Assembly (NCBI RefSeq): GCF_015062985.1
Contig: NZ_SUTI01000004.1
Span: 71,273-135,272, forward strand
Direction of reading: 5' to 3'
DNA: 64,000 nucleotides
Origin: Methanobrevibacter sp.
GTDB lineage: Archaea; Methanobacteriota; Methanobacteria; Methanobacteriales; Methanobacteriaceae
In this document: positions 29,101-37,033 of the stretch, piece after piece
Layout: every line of letters starts with the position of its first letter
Position numbering within the stretch: the stretch's first letter is position 1
The notes under the pieces: generated by a model
What the model was told of the DNA's origin: nothing
Databases searched by the model: none
The model's input: the letters and a program-made list of their open reading frames with translations, nothing else
Translations under genes and position numbers: made by a program

Positions 29101-31234
29101 CGGAAGCTGTCCAATTAGTTATCTTTTCAAAGTATGTTGAAATTCCTGCTATATACTCATTATCGACTGCAGTGAATACATTCTTATACCAGATTGAAGG
29201 GGAACTTGCGTAGTAGTAATCTGTCATTCCTCCAATATCATATTGGTAGTTCCTATCGTATTTTATTGTATCATTAAGAATTATTGTATAGGCGATATCG
29301 TCAACACCAGGCTGTGCTAATTTCATATCATAATAGGAAACATAGAAATATCCATGATCATTCCAATACGGACCCCAGCTGTTCCTTACAAGCCAAGCCC
29401 CATCTCCATACTCTTTAGAAAGTCCATAGAAGTTGCTTCTTGAATAGTTGTCATCCCATCCGACAATAGTGACGGCATGATTGGAAGAAGTGGAAGACCA
29501 GCAATAGTATCCTTCTCCTCTGAAGTAATAGGAATCATAATACATTGATGTTCCAACAGCACCATATTTCAATATGGCCTTTTTAATCTCATCATTATCC
29601 GTGTAATTGTCACGTTTTAAAAATTTGATGTTCTGGACATGCATGACACTGTCGAATATAGGGGACAATGTGGACTTGTCGTCAAACGGATCGTCATTTT
29701 CAAGAACAGGACCCAGCCAGCTTGCAAGATATCCGTAAGGCATATTGTTAAATCCCCCTTCATTTGTATCAATTTTCCATCCGTAGTCAGAGTACATTGC
29801 AATTACATTTTTCATGTTTTCTTCAGACAGATCCAAGGATTGTCCTGATGCTTTCAAGATAGCTGATTCCAATACAGATATTGCAGCAAATGCCCAGCAG
29901 TTACCGGATGATTGCTGATCCTTTGGAATTGTTACAAGATTATAATCCCTCAAACTATAAGATGAAGGCAATACATCGATGTCAGATTCATTGTACCGGT
30001 ACATTGAATAATTTCCGTTTGCAATATTCAGGTTTATGGAAGATGCTTCATAAGCTTCATTTTGGAAAACAGCAGAGTTGCCTGTATATGTATTCATATA
30101 TCTGACAGACGCTCCACTTTTTAAGCTGTTGCAAATGGAATATATTCCTCCAGCAGCCAAAACAGCCTGATTGGAAATGAACTTATTATATCTTAAGAAT
30201 AAGTTGGTTGAATTATCAATGAATAATGCTCCACCGTTATTTGCTGAGTTATTTACAAAATTACCATAAATGGATGTAAAATTGCCATACATATGATAGA
30301 TTGCTCCGCCATCCCATCTTGCAGAACAATTTTCAGCAGATACATAGTTCAAGTTTACATCAGTTTTTAATGATGCAACTGCACCACCGAATGTTGCTGA
30401 TGAGCCAGCAAAATCAACATGGTCCAATTTTAAGGTCGCCTGTCTTGTATAAATCGCTCCCCCTGCATCAGCAACGGAGCGTGAATTAAGGAATTTTGAT
30501 CTTGAAATCTTTATGTTCGTACCATATTCACAAGCGATTGCACCACCAAAATTATAAGCATAATTGTTTATGAAAAGAGAGTCTGTGATGTCAAGACTGC
30601 CTCCTAGCATATAAATTGCACCACCATATACCGCATAATTGTCAATGAAAGTACAGTTGTTAATGTTTACTTTTGGAGTATATCCTGAAGTAGGACATGT
30701 TATGGATCCTCCAAAGGTATTGGCATAGCTGTCTGGATTTCTGCCATAACCGTTTTTAAAGATAACATTGGTGGCGTTCAGATTCATGTTATTCTTTATG
30801 GTTGCATCACAAATTGTCAGATTAGTCAGTGTTAATGAATTCTGAACTGTAAAAGCAACACCTGCAAATTTAATGATTGTGCTACTGGTGTTTTCACCTA
30901 TTATATTTACCTGCGAAATGCTTTTTGAGGTATCTAAGAGATATTCACCATTTGCCAGGTATATATTTGAATTGGCAGTGATTCTGCTTGCCCTCAAATA
31001 TTTATATGGCTTATCTATAGAACCATTACCGGTGTCATCGATAGCTGAAGCATTAAAATAACAGTCATTACTTCCTCTGAGCGTCTCTATATCATTAGAT
31101 ATTCCAACAGCATTGCTACTTTCATCATCAATAGATAACATTGTATCATTTTCATGAGCAAAACAAGAAGGAATCGCAATCAATAAAATTACACACATTG
31201 AAAGTAATAACAGTTTACTATCAAATTTCAACAA
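26156..31234 (-). CDS. Adhesin-like protein 5 with papain-type (C1) cysteine protease domain
   Basis: A 1692-residue secreted protein. The signal peptide (1-26) leads to a beta-helix with polymorphic-membrane-protein-like GGAIY and FINNYA repeats (about 55-390). Residues about 420-635 are a C1A papain-like peptidase: the oxyanion Gln is Q440 and the nucleophile C446 (GNCWAFA), the catalytic His is H586 (SSNHAVTIVGWDD) and the Asn is N618 (VRNSWGPYW), so the full active site is present. Residues about 640-790 match the lectin-like domain that often follows such peptidases. An irregular Ig-like domain and nine regular 85-88 residue ones follow, several with KATARTV and VGDDV as in adhesin 3. 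There is no anchor. The start is TTG after GGGAGG. No obvious long propeptide is seen, so the beta-helix may take that place. The substrate is unknown. Confidence 0.87.
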   Translation of the reverse strand: MLKFDSKLLLLSMCVILLIAIPSCFAHENDTMLSIDDESSNAVGISNDIETLRGSNDCYFNASAIDDTGNGSIDKPYKYLRASRITANSNIYLANGEYLLDTSKSISQVNIIGENTSSTIIKFAGVAFTVQNSLTLTNLTICDATIKNNMNLNATNVIFKNGYGRNPDSYANTFGGSITCPTSGYTPKVNINNCTFIDNYAVYGGAIYMLGGSLDITDSLFINNYAYNFGGAIACEYGTNIKISRSKFLNSRSVADAGGAIYTRQATLKLDHVDFAGSSATFGGAVASLKTDVNLNYVSAENCSARWDGGAIYHMYGNFTSIYGNFVNNSANNGGALFIDNSTNLFLRYNKFISNQAVLAAGGIYSICNSLKSGASVRYMNTYTGNSAVFQNEAYEASSINLNIANGNYSMYRYNESDIDVLPSSYSLRDYNLVTIPKDQQSSGNCWAFAAISVLESAILKASGQSLDLSEENMKNVIAMYSDYGWKIDTNEGGFNNMPYGYLASWLGPVLENDDPFDDKSTLSPIFDSVMHVQNIKFLKRDNYTDNDEIKKAILKYGAVGTSMYYDSYYFRGEGYYCWSSTSSNHAVTIVGWDDNYSRSNFYGLSKEYGDGAWLVRNSWGPYWNDHGYFYVSYYDMKLAQPGVDDIAYTIILNDTIKYDRNYQYDIGGMTDYYYASSPSIWYKNVFTAVDNEYIAGISTYFEKITNWTASVYVNGVIQAVTSGTSNPGYYTIDLGQLIPVNSGDKFEVEFKVSNGGVSSLPISESYSLNKMIYKPEISYFSIDGTNWRDLFYQDGTFATHTYYSQVACIKAFTILNEINTITNLNVIRNGHVAEIMATVIDQYGNLVKNGNVTFNFNGEDFSVNINNGIARFTNPLIHGNNTIFATFNAVGYKSSSNLTVFAYDDCKTDVNISASANNIYVDETPAVSVDLDDDATGRVSIMIGEEEYFADVVEGSATIYLPYLPDGSYVFDVLYSGDDNYWDALTQVSFNVTKYVANISASSRSVKVDENAVVNVVLDGDATGNVLIVIEGHEYYADVVGGTATINLPSLPAGSYVFDVIYGGDDKYLDNIAQVSFNVSKYNTNISASAATVRVDKNASVYVVLNDDATGNVSITVNGTEYYGILENGNAVIELPVISQAGSYTFDVIYNGDYKYLANVTQVTFNVNKYYISIKATARTVHVGDDVIVNVAVSKDASGFVSIFVDGVEYSGAIDNGNAVIIIPNLPAGEYSFEVVYSGDEKYKHKYNVVTFNVNKYKSNIKATAGTVRVNQNAVVKVDLPSDATGNVFIVIDGVEYSGVVSNGTASITLPNLPADKYTLDLVYNGDDKYLANVTQVTFNVNKYYISIKATACTVHVGDDVIVNVAVSKDASGFVSIFVDGVEYSGTIENGNAVIVLPDLPADQYCLEVVYSGDEKYKNKYNVVTFNVNKYKSTIKATARTVRVGDDVTVNVVLPKDATGNVSIIIDGVTYYGVASNGTASIILPDLPINQYALDVLYGGDDKYKSSTCVVTFNVNKQNSALKASARTVKVGNDVTVNVEVSKDATGNVSIVIDGVTYYGVISNGIASIIIPDLPAGQYSLDVQYSGDAKYKTKSTPVTFNVNKNNVRMKATARTVKVGNDVTVNVALSDDATGNVSININGTDYVGVVEDGNAVIVIPNLQVNQYALDVTYSGDEKYKPYTSVVTFNVNK

Positions 31235-31304
31235 AATAATTTCCTCCCGATTATTATATTATGAATATATTTAAATTTAATAATATAAATAATCAAGCAA
31301 AATT

Positions 31305-31336
31305 TAAAAAAAATAGATGCTATTTGAAAATAGCAT
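31305..31336 (-). terminator. Hairpin/T-run terminator of the helicase-HerA operon
   Basis: A perfect 9-bp stem, ATGCTATTT and AAATAGCAT around GA (31317-31336), overlaps the last base of the 163-residue gene, and on the minus strand runs into TTTTTTT. It closes the three-gene operon. Confidence 0.7.
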
Positions 31337-31827
31337 TAAAATATAAAGTCTAATTTTTTCTTATGGTTATATGAAATTTCAAAAGAGTTCAGCGCCAGTT
31401 TCTTTAGGACTTCCCGGTCTTCATCACTGATGCCGACAACTTCCTCCCATTCGCCTTCCAAACGGGAGATTTCCTCTAAAATTTCAATTCCCTTATCAGT
31501 TAAGAAACAGTCATATGGAAGGCCGTTTTCAGGTTCTTCATCAATTTCTATTAATCCTTTTTTAGCTAATTTCTTATAGCTTTTAAGATACAATTCCTCA
31601 TGCAATTTGAACAAATCAGTTTTTTCAGCTTTTTCATACTGTCTTATTCTGATTTTCTTGTGATGAGGCTTTTGATGTTTTTTAACCTGCTTCAATAGTT
31701 TCAGTTGACTTTCATGCAAATGGATATCAAGATTATCACGAACATAGGTTAATTTGGATTCATCAATTATGCCAATGAAAGAGGATGCACCCATTTTTTC
31801 GATAGCCTTTATGTGCGGATGAGCCAT
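31336..31827 (-). CDS. Small winged-helix-like protein, last gene of helicase-HerA operon
   Basis: A 163-residue basic protein that I do not recognise as a named family. The middle is rich in Lys/His/Arg (LLKQVKKHQKPHHKKIRIRQYEKAEK), and residues about 85-130 (SYKKLAKKGLIEIDEE, then YDCFLTDKGIEILEEI) have the recognition-helix and wing pattern of winged-helix DNA-binding proteins. The ATG at 31825-31827 has GAGGTG upstream, overlapping the stop of the preceding HerA-like gene 9 bases earlier, so translation is probably coupled. An in-frame GTG at 31833 lies inside the ribosome binding site and is less likely. Location suggests a nucleic-acid-binding partner of the two upstream motor proteins; this is inference. 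Confidence 0.7.
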   Translation of the reverse strand: MAHPHIKAIEKMGASSFIGIIDESKLTYVRDNLDIHLHESQLKLLKQVKKHQKPHHKKIRIRQYEKAEKTDLFKLHEELYLKSYKKLAKKGLIEIDEEPENGLPYDCFLTDKGIEILEEISRLEGEWEEVVGISDEDREVLKKLALNSFEISYNHKKKLDFIF

Positions 31828-31836
31828 TGTCACACC

Positions 31837-33426
31837 TCATTTCATCTGCCCGAATATTCCTCTCATGATTCCTTTTGTCACTTCACGGGCGGCAGTATTT
31901 ACAGCCTGTGTAGCTGCCCTTTCAACCATCTTTTGCGGTTCAGACTTTTTGGCTCTTTTGCCTTTGGTTTGAGTCTGGCCTGCAATGACAGTTCCTAAAA
32001 TGTCAGTTAAAATAGAACCTTGCTGTTGAGCAGGAGCTTCTTCAACTGGCTCTGGAGCTTCCTGTTTTTGAGTTTTGACTTCTTCAATGATTTGCTTGTC
32101 AACTTCAGGAACTTCACTTTCAATATTCGGATTTGAATCAATCTTATTCAATAACAATTCGTATGCTGATTCCCCATCAACAGCTTCCCAATACTTTGAT
32201 TTGAACTCGGATATGTCAATTATCTGTTGGCGCAAGTCATCTTCAATAGCTCCTATATGACTTTGAGGAGGGACAATTTTAACCTGTTCAACAACATTAG
32301 GAGCTCCTTTTTCATCAAGAGTGGAAACTAATGCTTCACCGGTTCCCAAATTGGAAATGACTTCAGCAGTGTCGAAATTAGGGTTTGGTCTGAAAGTATC
32401 AGCTGCAACTTTTACTGCCTTCTGGTCTTTAGGAGTATATGCGCGAAGTGCATGTTGAATACGATTACCCAACTGCGCTAAAATATCATCTGGAATGTCT
32501 GCAGGAGATTGTGAAATGAAATATAATCCCACACCTTTTGACCTTATGAGCCTTACAATCTGTTCGATTTTTTTGCCGAATTCAGGTGAGATTTCATCAA
32601 ACAGCAAATGAGCTTCATCAAAGAAAAATACGAACTTAGGCTTTTCCATGTCTCCCACTTCAGGCAAATTCTGATATAAACTGGACATCATCCAAAGCAG
32701 GAATGTTGAATATATTTCAGGTGACAATGACAATTTTTGTGAATCTAAAACATTGATAACACCTTTTCCGTTATCATCAACCTGCATGAAATCATTTAAA
32801 TCCAAAGCAGGTTCTCCAAAGAACAGATTTCCTCCCTGGTCTTCAAATGCTATTAAGCTTCTCAAAATTGTGCTTGCTGACTTTGGAGCGATTGCACCGT
32901 ATTGGCTTTCATATTGTTCTTTATTTTCAACGACATGATTAATCATTGCTTTTAAATCTTTCAAATCAATTATTAAAAGGGATTCATCATCAGCAACTCT
33001 GAATACTATGTTTAAAACACCGGCTTGGGCTTCAGATAAGTTTAAAATTTTGGAAAGTAAAACAGGACCCATTTCAGATAATGTTACTCTGACCGGAAGA
33101 CCTTTTTCTCCGAACAGATCCCAAAATTCAACCGGATATTCATGGAACTTGAATCCTTTCTCTTCAAGGCCAAAAGCTTCAACATTCTTTGCGATGAAAT
33201 CATTTGTTGAACCTGCCTTTACAAGCCCTGAAATGTCTCCTTTCATATCCGCTAAAAATACTGGAACTCCCAAATCTGAAAAAGATTCAGCCAAGACTTT
33301 TAAAGTGACTGTTTTACCAGTACCTGTTGCACCAGCGATTACACCATGCCTATTAGCCATTTTCGGTAATAAAAAAACGTTTTCGTTTTCATTACAACCT
33401 ATCAATATTTTATCTTCTGCATACAT
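31837..33426 (-). CDS. HerA-like (DUF853-type) ATPase
   Basis: A 529-residue P-loop ATPase of the HerA/FtsK superfamily, DUF853-like. Walker A is GATGTGKT (residues 32-39) and Walker B is FFFDEAHLLF, followed by the typical SQSPADIPDDILAQLGNRIQHALRA segment. The C-terminus is a low-complexity Glu/Gln/Pro linker and a basic ATQAVNTAAREVTKGIMRGI tail. HerA proteins are hexameric DNA translocases, but DUF853 members are not paired with NurA and their substrate is unknown. The upstream helicase stop lies 5 bases before this ATG, and GGGTGA forms the ribosome binding site; a GTG at 33435 would overlap that stop but has no site of its own. It is the middle gene of a helicase-HerA-small protein operon. 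Confidence 0.85.
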   Translation of the reverse strand: MYAEDKILIGCNENENVFLLPKMANRHGVIAGATGTGKTVTLKVLAESFSDLGVPVFLADMKGDISGLVKAGSTNDFIAKNVEAFGLEEKGFKFHEYPVEFWDLFGEKGLPVRVTLSEMGPVLLSKILNLSEAQAGVLNIVFRVADDESLLIIDLKDLKAMINHVVENKEQYESQYGAIAPKSASTILRSLIAFEDQGGNLFFGEPALDLNDFMQVDDNGKGVINVLDSQKLSLSPEIYSTFLLWMMSSLYQNLPEVGDMEKPKFVFFFDEAHLLFDEISPEFGKKIEQIVRLIRSKGVGLYFISQSPADIPDDILAQLGNRIQHALRAYTPKDQKAVKVAADTFRPNPNFDTAEVISNLGTGEALVSTLDEKGAPNVVEQVKIVPPQSHIGAIEDDLRQQIIDISEFKSKYWEAVDGESAYELLLNKIDSNPNIESEVPEVDKQIIEEVKTQKQEAPEPVEEAPAQQQGSILTDILGTVIAGQTQTKGKRAKKSEPQKMVERAATQAVNTAAREVTKGIMRGIFGQMK

Positions 33427-33431
33427 TGCAT

Positions 33432-36023
33432 TCACCCATTTTCTATTTTCTTAATTAAATAGTTAGTTTTTTTAACTATATTATTTTTATTAAATGATTT
33501 TGATATTCTTTTAATTGCATCCAGATTCTTGACAAAATTGTCCAGCCATGAGAATATGTCTCCAGGATAGACCTGAATCTGATATTTTCTAAAAAGCTTG
33601 TTTGAAATGTCCTGAGGATCCTTACCCTTAAGCCTTTCATGAATGATTACTTCAGATATTCCCCTCTGCATGCAACTGCAAAATGGCCTGTCCTGACATC
33701 TGCATTGCATGAAATCCGTTTGGAGGGCTATCAATGCATCCTGGAATTTTTTGTCAACCTTATCAATAGCTTCACCACTGGATATGATGTCCAAAGTAGA
33801 TTCGGCAAACAGCCTTGTGGAAAACTTAATCTTTAATGCATTTGAAATCTGATTATGGATAACGCTTGACAGATATGCATTTTCAAACATTTCCAAATCC
33901 ATCGCCATTGCCAATATCAATACTTTCAGCTTGTCATACTTGTCCTTTTTCTTATACATCGGAGATAGGCCAACATATCTCTTCAAATATTCAGAATCAT
34001 TAAGAGTGTTTTTAATGAATTCAGCTTCATCAATTGATAGAAATGACACGGAAGTTGCCCTGCCGTATTTGGTAACTTCCAGTTTGTTGTTTGCTGAAAT
34101 ATTAATCATTCCCAAATCTTCCATTTCATTCGTTGCGATTTTAAGTGAAATCGGCACATCGATATCCCTATAGAATTCATTTAGCTCTTTTTGTGACCTG
34201 ATTGATGTGGATGAAATGTCTGCAAGAATCTGTTCATATGCTGATTCCTCATCATATTCAATATAAACATCATCACTATTGCTTTCAAGCAAATCCAATG
34301 CCTTTGACTCTTCGGATTCACCTGCAAAATCATTTCCTATTTCAGGAAGCAAATAGACTATGCCCCTATCGTGATAGGATGGTCTTCCTGCACGGCCCAG
34401 CATTTGCGCGAATTCATTGGGATTAATCCATTTATTTCCCATTACAAGGGAGTCAAATATTACCTGTGAAGCTGGAAAATCAACTCCCGCAGCCAATGCC
34501 GCTGTTGTTACAACACAGGATATCCTTCCCTTGTCAAAGTCCTTTTCAATCTTTTCCTTCTTATAATAGGACAATCCGGCGTGATAAGCCTGGGCATTGA
34601 CTCTTTTGTTTGAAAGATAATTGGCAATCTGATGGGTTTTGCGTCTTGAATTTGTAAATATGATGGTCTGTCCTCTAAAACCTTTTTTGGATTTTGTGTT
34701 GAACTCCTTTTGTACAAGCTTTCTCATAAGGTGGCGTTTTTGAGACTCATTTCTTGTATAAACTAGGTGCCTTTCTAAAGGAACCGGCCTTTGTGAGTAC
34801 TGAACAAGCTTCATGTTGAACTCTTCAGCTAAAAATTCAGGGTTTTTGACGGTTGCTGAAAGTCCGATGATTTGGGTTTCAGGATATAAATTCTTTAAAC
34901 GTTTTATCAAACCGTTCAGACGGGTTCCTCGATCCTCATCATCAATCATGTGAATTTCATCAATCAATACAACTCCCAAATTAGACAGGGATGATGAGTT
35001 TCCGTTTCTAAGCAGATAATCGATTCCTTCATATGTTGCAACTACTATATCTGCTTTGGATACATCTGAATCCGGAAGATTGAGCTCGCCTTTTGCCTTA
35101 ACCCGGTTTCTTCCCACTTTAATGGATACCTTCAATCCCAGTTTTGAATATTTCTTTTTAAAATCCCTGTATTTCTGATTTGCCAGAGCTACCAATGGAG
35201 TTAAAAATATGAATTTCTTGCCTTTAAGGGCTTGCGTAATGCCTGCAAGCTCACCGACTAAAGTCTTACCCGAACCTGTTGCACTCACCACAAGCAGATC
35301 TTCACCCTTTAAAAGGCCTTCCTTAATGGCCAAATACTGCACAGGCAGGAGCTTGGTGTTTCCTGAATCCAAAAGGACCTGCTTAAAATCCTTTGGAATC
35401 TTAAGACGTTTCATATCCACCGGTGGTATGATGTGCTTTGATTTTTTTGTCTTGTCAAATAAGGTTAACTTAGTGTTCTTTAATGGGTCAAAATGAGGGT
35501 CTAAAACAGACAATGTCTTTTTCAAACTTCCTGTTTTTTCCAATGTGGATTTGAGATTCCTGAAAATCTTTTTATCAAATCCCTGAAGTTTGATTTCCTG
35601 TTTTATTGTATCATATGCACAATCCTTACATATCAGCTGATTGTTATGTTTATATGAATATGATGAATTGACTATTGTAATGTTTCCCTCATAGGCACAG
35701 AAATCACAAACCTGTGTCCTTCTGACTTTGATATTGAGCGATTTGAGAAATTTCTCCACCTTTTCATCAGGTGTTGCAAGAAATACCGCCTGACTTCTCA
35801 AAAGCTTAATTACCTCTCCAGGAGGCATTAGTTTTTCATTAAGAGTGGAGTTGTCATTGAAATTGTAATCGGCAACAAATCTGGAAATGGATAATGTATC
35901 ACCGTCATTACTGAATTTAATATTTCCAACAAATTCAGGTTCCCTTTTATGGTTTAAAGCTCCTTTTGGAGAACCGATAGGATACAATCTCCACTGTTTT
36001 TTGATTTTCTTTAAAACTAGCAT
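33432..36023 (-). CDS. Ski2-like superfamily 2 helicase with N-terminal zinc finger
   Basis: An 863-residue DEAD/DEAH helicase. An N-terminal domain carries a zinc finger C106-x2-C109 and C132-x2-C135. The motor has Walker A SATGSGKT (247-254), DEIH (355-358), the LSATVKN motif III, an AAGVDFPAS region and the motif VI signature QMLGRAGRPSY. A C-terminal Cys cluster (QCRCQDRPFCSCMQ, near residue 765) may bind a second metal. The overall layout fits archaeal Ski2-like helicases rather than Hel308, which lacks the N-terminal finger. Expected activity is ATP-dependent RNA or DNA unwinding. It is the first gene of the operon; the next gene starts 5 bases after its stop. The ATTTAAATA upstream of the ATG could be the promoter, implying a very short leader. 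Confidence 0.87.
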   Translation of the reverse strand: MLVLKKIKKQWRLYPIGSPKGALNHKREPEFVGNIKFSNDGDTLSISRFVADYNFNDNSTLNEKLMPPGEVIKLLRSQAVFLATPDEKVEKFLKSLNIKVRRTQVCDFCAYEGNITIVNSSYSYKHNNQLICKDCAYDTIKQEIKLQGFDKKIFRNLKSTLEKTGSLKKTLSVLDPHFDPLKNTKLTLFDKTKKSKHIIPPVDMKRLKIPKDFKQVLLDSGNTKLLPVQYLAIKEGLLKGEDLLVVSATGSGKTLVGELAGITQALKGKKFIFLTPLVALANQKYRDFKKKYSKLGLKVSIKVGRNRVKAKGELNLPDSDVSKADIVVATYEGIDYLLRNGNSSSLSNLGVVLIDEIHMIDDEDRGTRLNGLIKRLKNLYPETQIIGLSATVKNPEFLAEEFNMKLVQYSQRPVPLERHLVYTRNESQKRHLMRKLVQKEFNTKSKKGFRGQTIIFTNSRRKTHQIANYLSNKRVNAQAYHAGLSYYKKEKIEKDFDKGRISCVVTTAALAAGVDFPASQVIFDSLVMGNKWINPNEFAQMLGRAGRPSYHDRGIVYLLPEIGNDFAGESEESKALDLLESNSDDVYIEYDEESAYEQILADISSTSIRSQKELNEFYRDIDVPISLKIATNEMEDLGMINISANNKLEVTKYGRATSVSFLSIDEAEFIKNTLNDSEYLKRYVGLSPMYKKKDKYDKLKVLILAMAMDLEMFENAYLSSVIHNQISNALKIKFSTRLFAESTLDIISSGEAIDKVDKKFQDALIALQTDFMQCRCQDRPFCSCMQRGISEVIIHERLKGKDPQDISNKLFRKYQIQVYPGDIFSWLDNFVKNLDAIKRISKSFNKNNIVKKTNYLIKKIENG

Positions 36024-36076
36024 TGTATTTAAATATATTTTTAATTGTTAATAAGTTTTAAAAAATAGATTGATAT

Positions 36077-36946
36077 CTATTCAATATAATCAAATCTAGT
36101 TTCTAAAATTATTATAATTGCAAAACCAACAATTGCAACAATCAGGCAAGGCAGCAGACCTGCAAAATTCAATCCGACAGAATTTGCAATCTCAACAGCT
36201 GGAACTTTGAGTGAACCAAGCATTACACCAATAAGGAATGCCATTGTTACTTCTTCATAGTTTTTAAGCAGGTAATTGAGGATTTTTGAAAATCCAAGTA
36301 TTCCTATTACGGCACCAACAACAAAAACAATGATATCTGTCAATTGAAGCTGGTGAAGTGCATTAAGCATGTATTTGTACTGACCTAAAAGCAGAAGTAA
36401 AAATGATCCTGAGATTCCCGGCAATATCATTGCACAGATTGCTATCATACCTGAAATGAATATTACAAGCAATGAATGATTGGCCGCAATAGGATTCAGA
36501 CTGACGAATATGAAAGTCAGAACGGCCCCCAATATCGCAAACAATATATTTTTCAAGTTAATTTGATTGAGTTTTTTAAATAGAATGACTGCAGAAGCTA
36601 TAATCAGACCTAAGAAAAATGAATATGTCAGTGCGGTATGCACATCCATGCAGTATGTAACTACCTTCGCAAGGGTCAGGAATGCGACACCAATACCCAA
36701 TATCAATGGAATGAAAAACTTAAAATCGATTTCCTCAAACAATTGAGTAAGGAATCCATTGAAATCCCCTTTAAACAATGGTTTTAAAAATCCAAAACGG
36801 ATTTTACTGATTGCCTCGACCAGATGGCCATAAATTCCAGTAATTAATGCGATTGTTCCTCCTGAAACACCAGGAACAATATCAGCAGAACCCATCATGA
36901 CTCCACGAATAAAAATTAGAATAGCTTCCTTAATATCAAAACTCAA
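36077..36946 (-). CDS. DUF368 family polyprenyl-phosphate transporter homologue
   Basis: A 289-residue polytopic membrane protein with about eight hydrophobic helices. The family signature RGVMMGSADIVPGVSGGTIA occurs near the N-terminus and a second copy-like motif MILPGISGSFLLLLLGQY near the middle, as expected for the inverted repeat of DUF368. Bacterial members have been reported to return undecaprenyl phosphate across the membrane; in an archaeon the substrate may be another polyprenyl carrier used for cell-wall or S-layer glycans. The start is TTG after AGGTGAT. It sits alone, about 50 bases upstream in the reading direction of no close partner, with its own terminator region before the aquaporin operon on its other side. 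Confidence 0.82.
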   Translation of the reverse strand: MSFDIKEAILIFIRGVMMGSADIVPGVSGGTIALITGIYGHLVEAISKIRFGFLKPLFKGDFNGFLTQLFEEIDFKFFIPLILGIGVAFLTLAKVVTYCMDVHTALTYSFFLGLIIASAVILFKKLNQINLKNILFAILGAVLTFIFVSLNPIAANHSLLVIFISGMIAICAMILPGISGSFLLLLLGQYKYMLNALHQLQLTDIIVFVVGAVIGILGFSKILNYLLKNYEEVTMAFLIGVMLGSLKVPAVEIANSVGLNFAGLLPCLIVAIVGFAIIIILETRFDYIE

Positions 36947-36994
36947 AATATCACCTAAAATAATATTTGTTTTAATTAATTAAATAAGTTATTA

Positions 36995-37033
36995 AAAAAA
37001 AGAAAAAAGAGAATAAATCAAAAGATTTATTCT
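36995..37033 (-). terminator. Hairpin/T-run terminator of the DUF2193-aquaporin operon
   Basis: AGAATAAATC and GATTTATTCT pair perfectly over 10 bp with an AAAA loop (37010-37033), overlapping the aquaporin stop, and on the minus strand a T-rich run follows. It separates the aquaporin from the DUF368 gene. Confidence 0.7.

Noticed and set aside
2302..31234. Long plus-strand frames opposite the adhesin genes
   Set aside because: They are antisense shadows of low-complexity Thr/Asn/Val-rich coding repeats, with no ribosome binding sites or domains.
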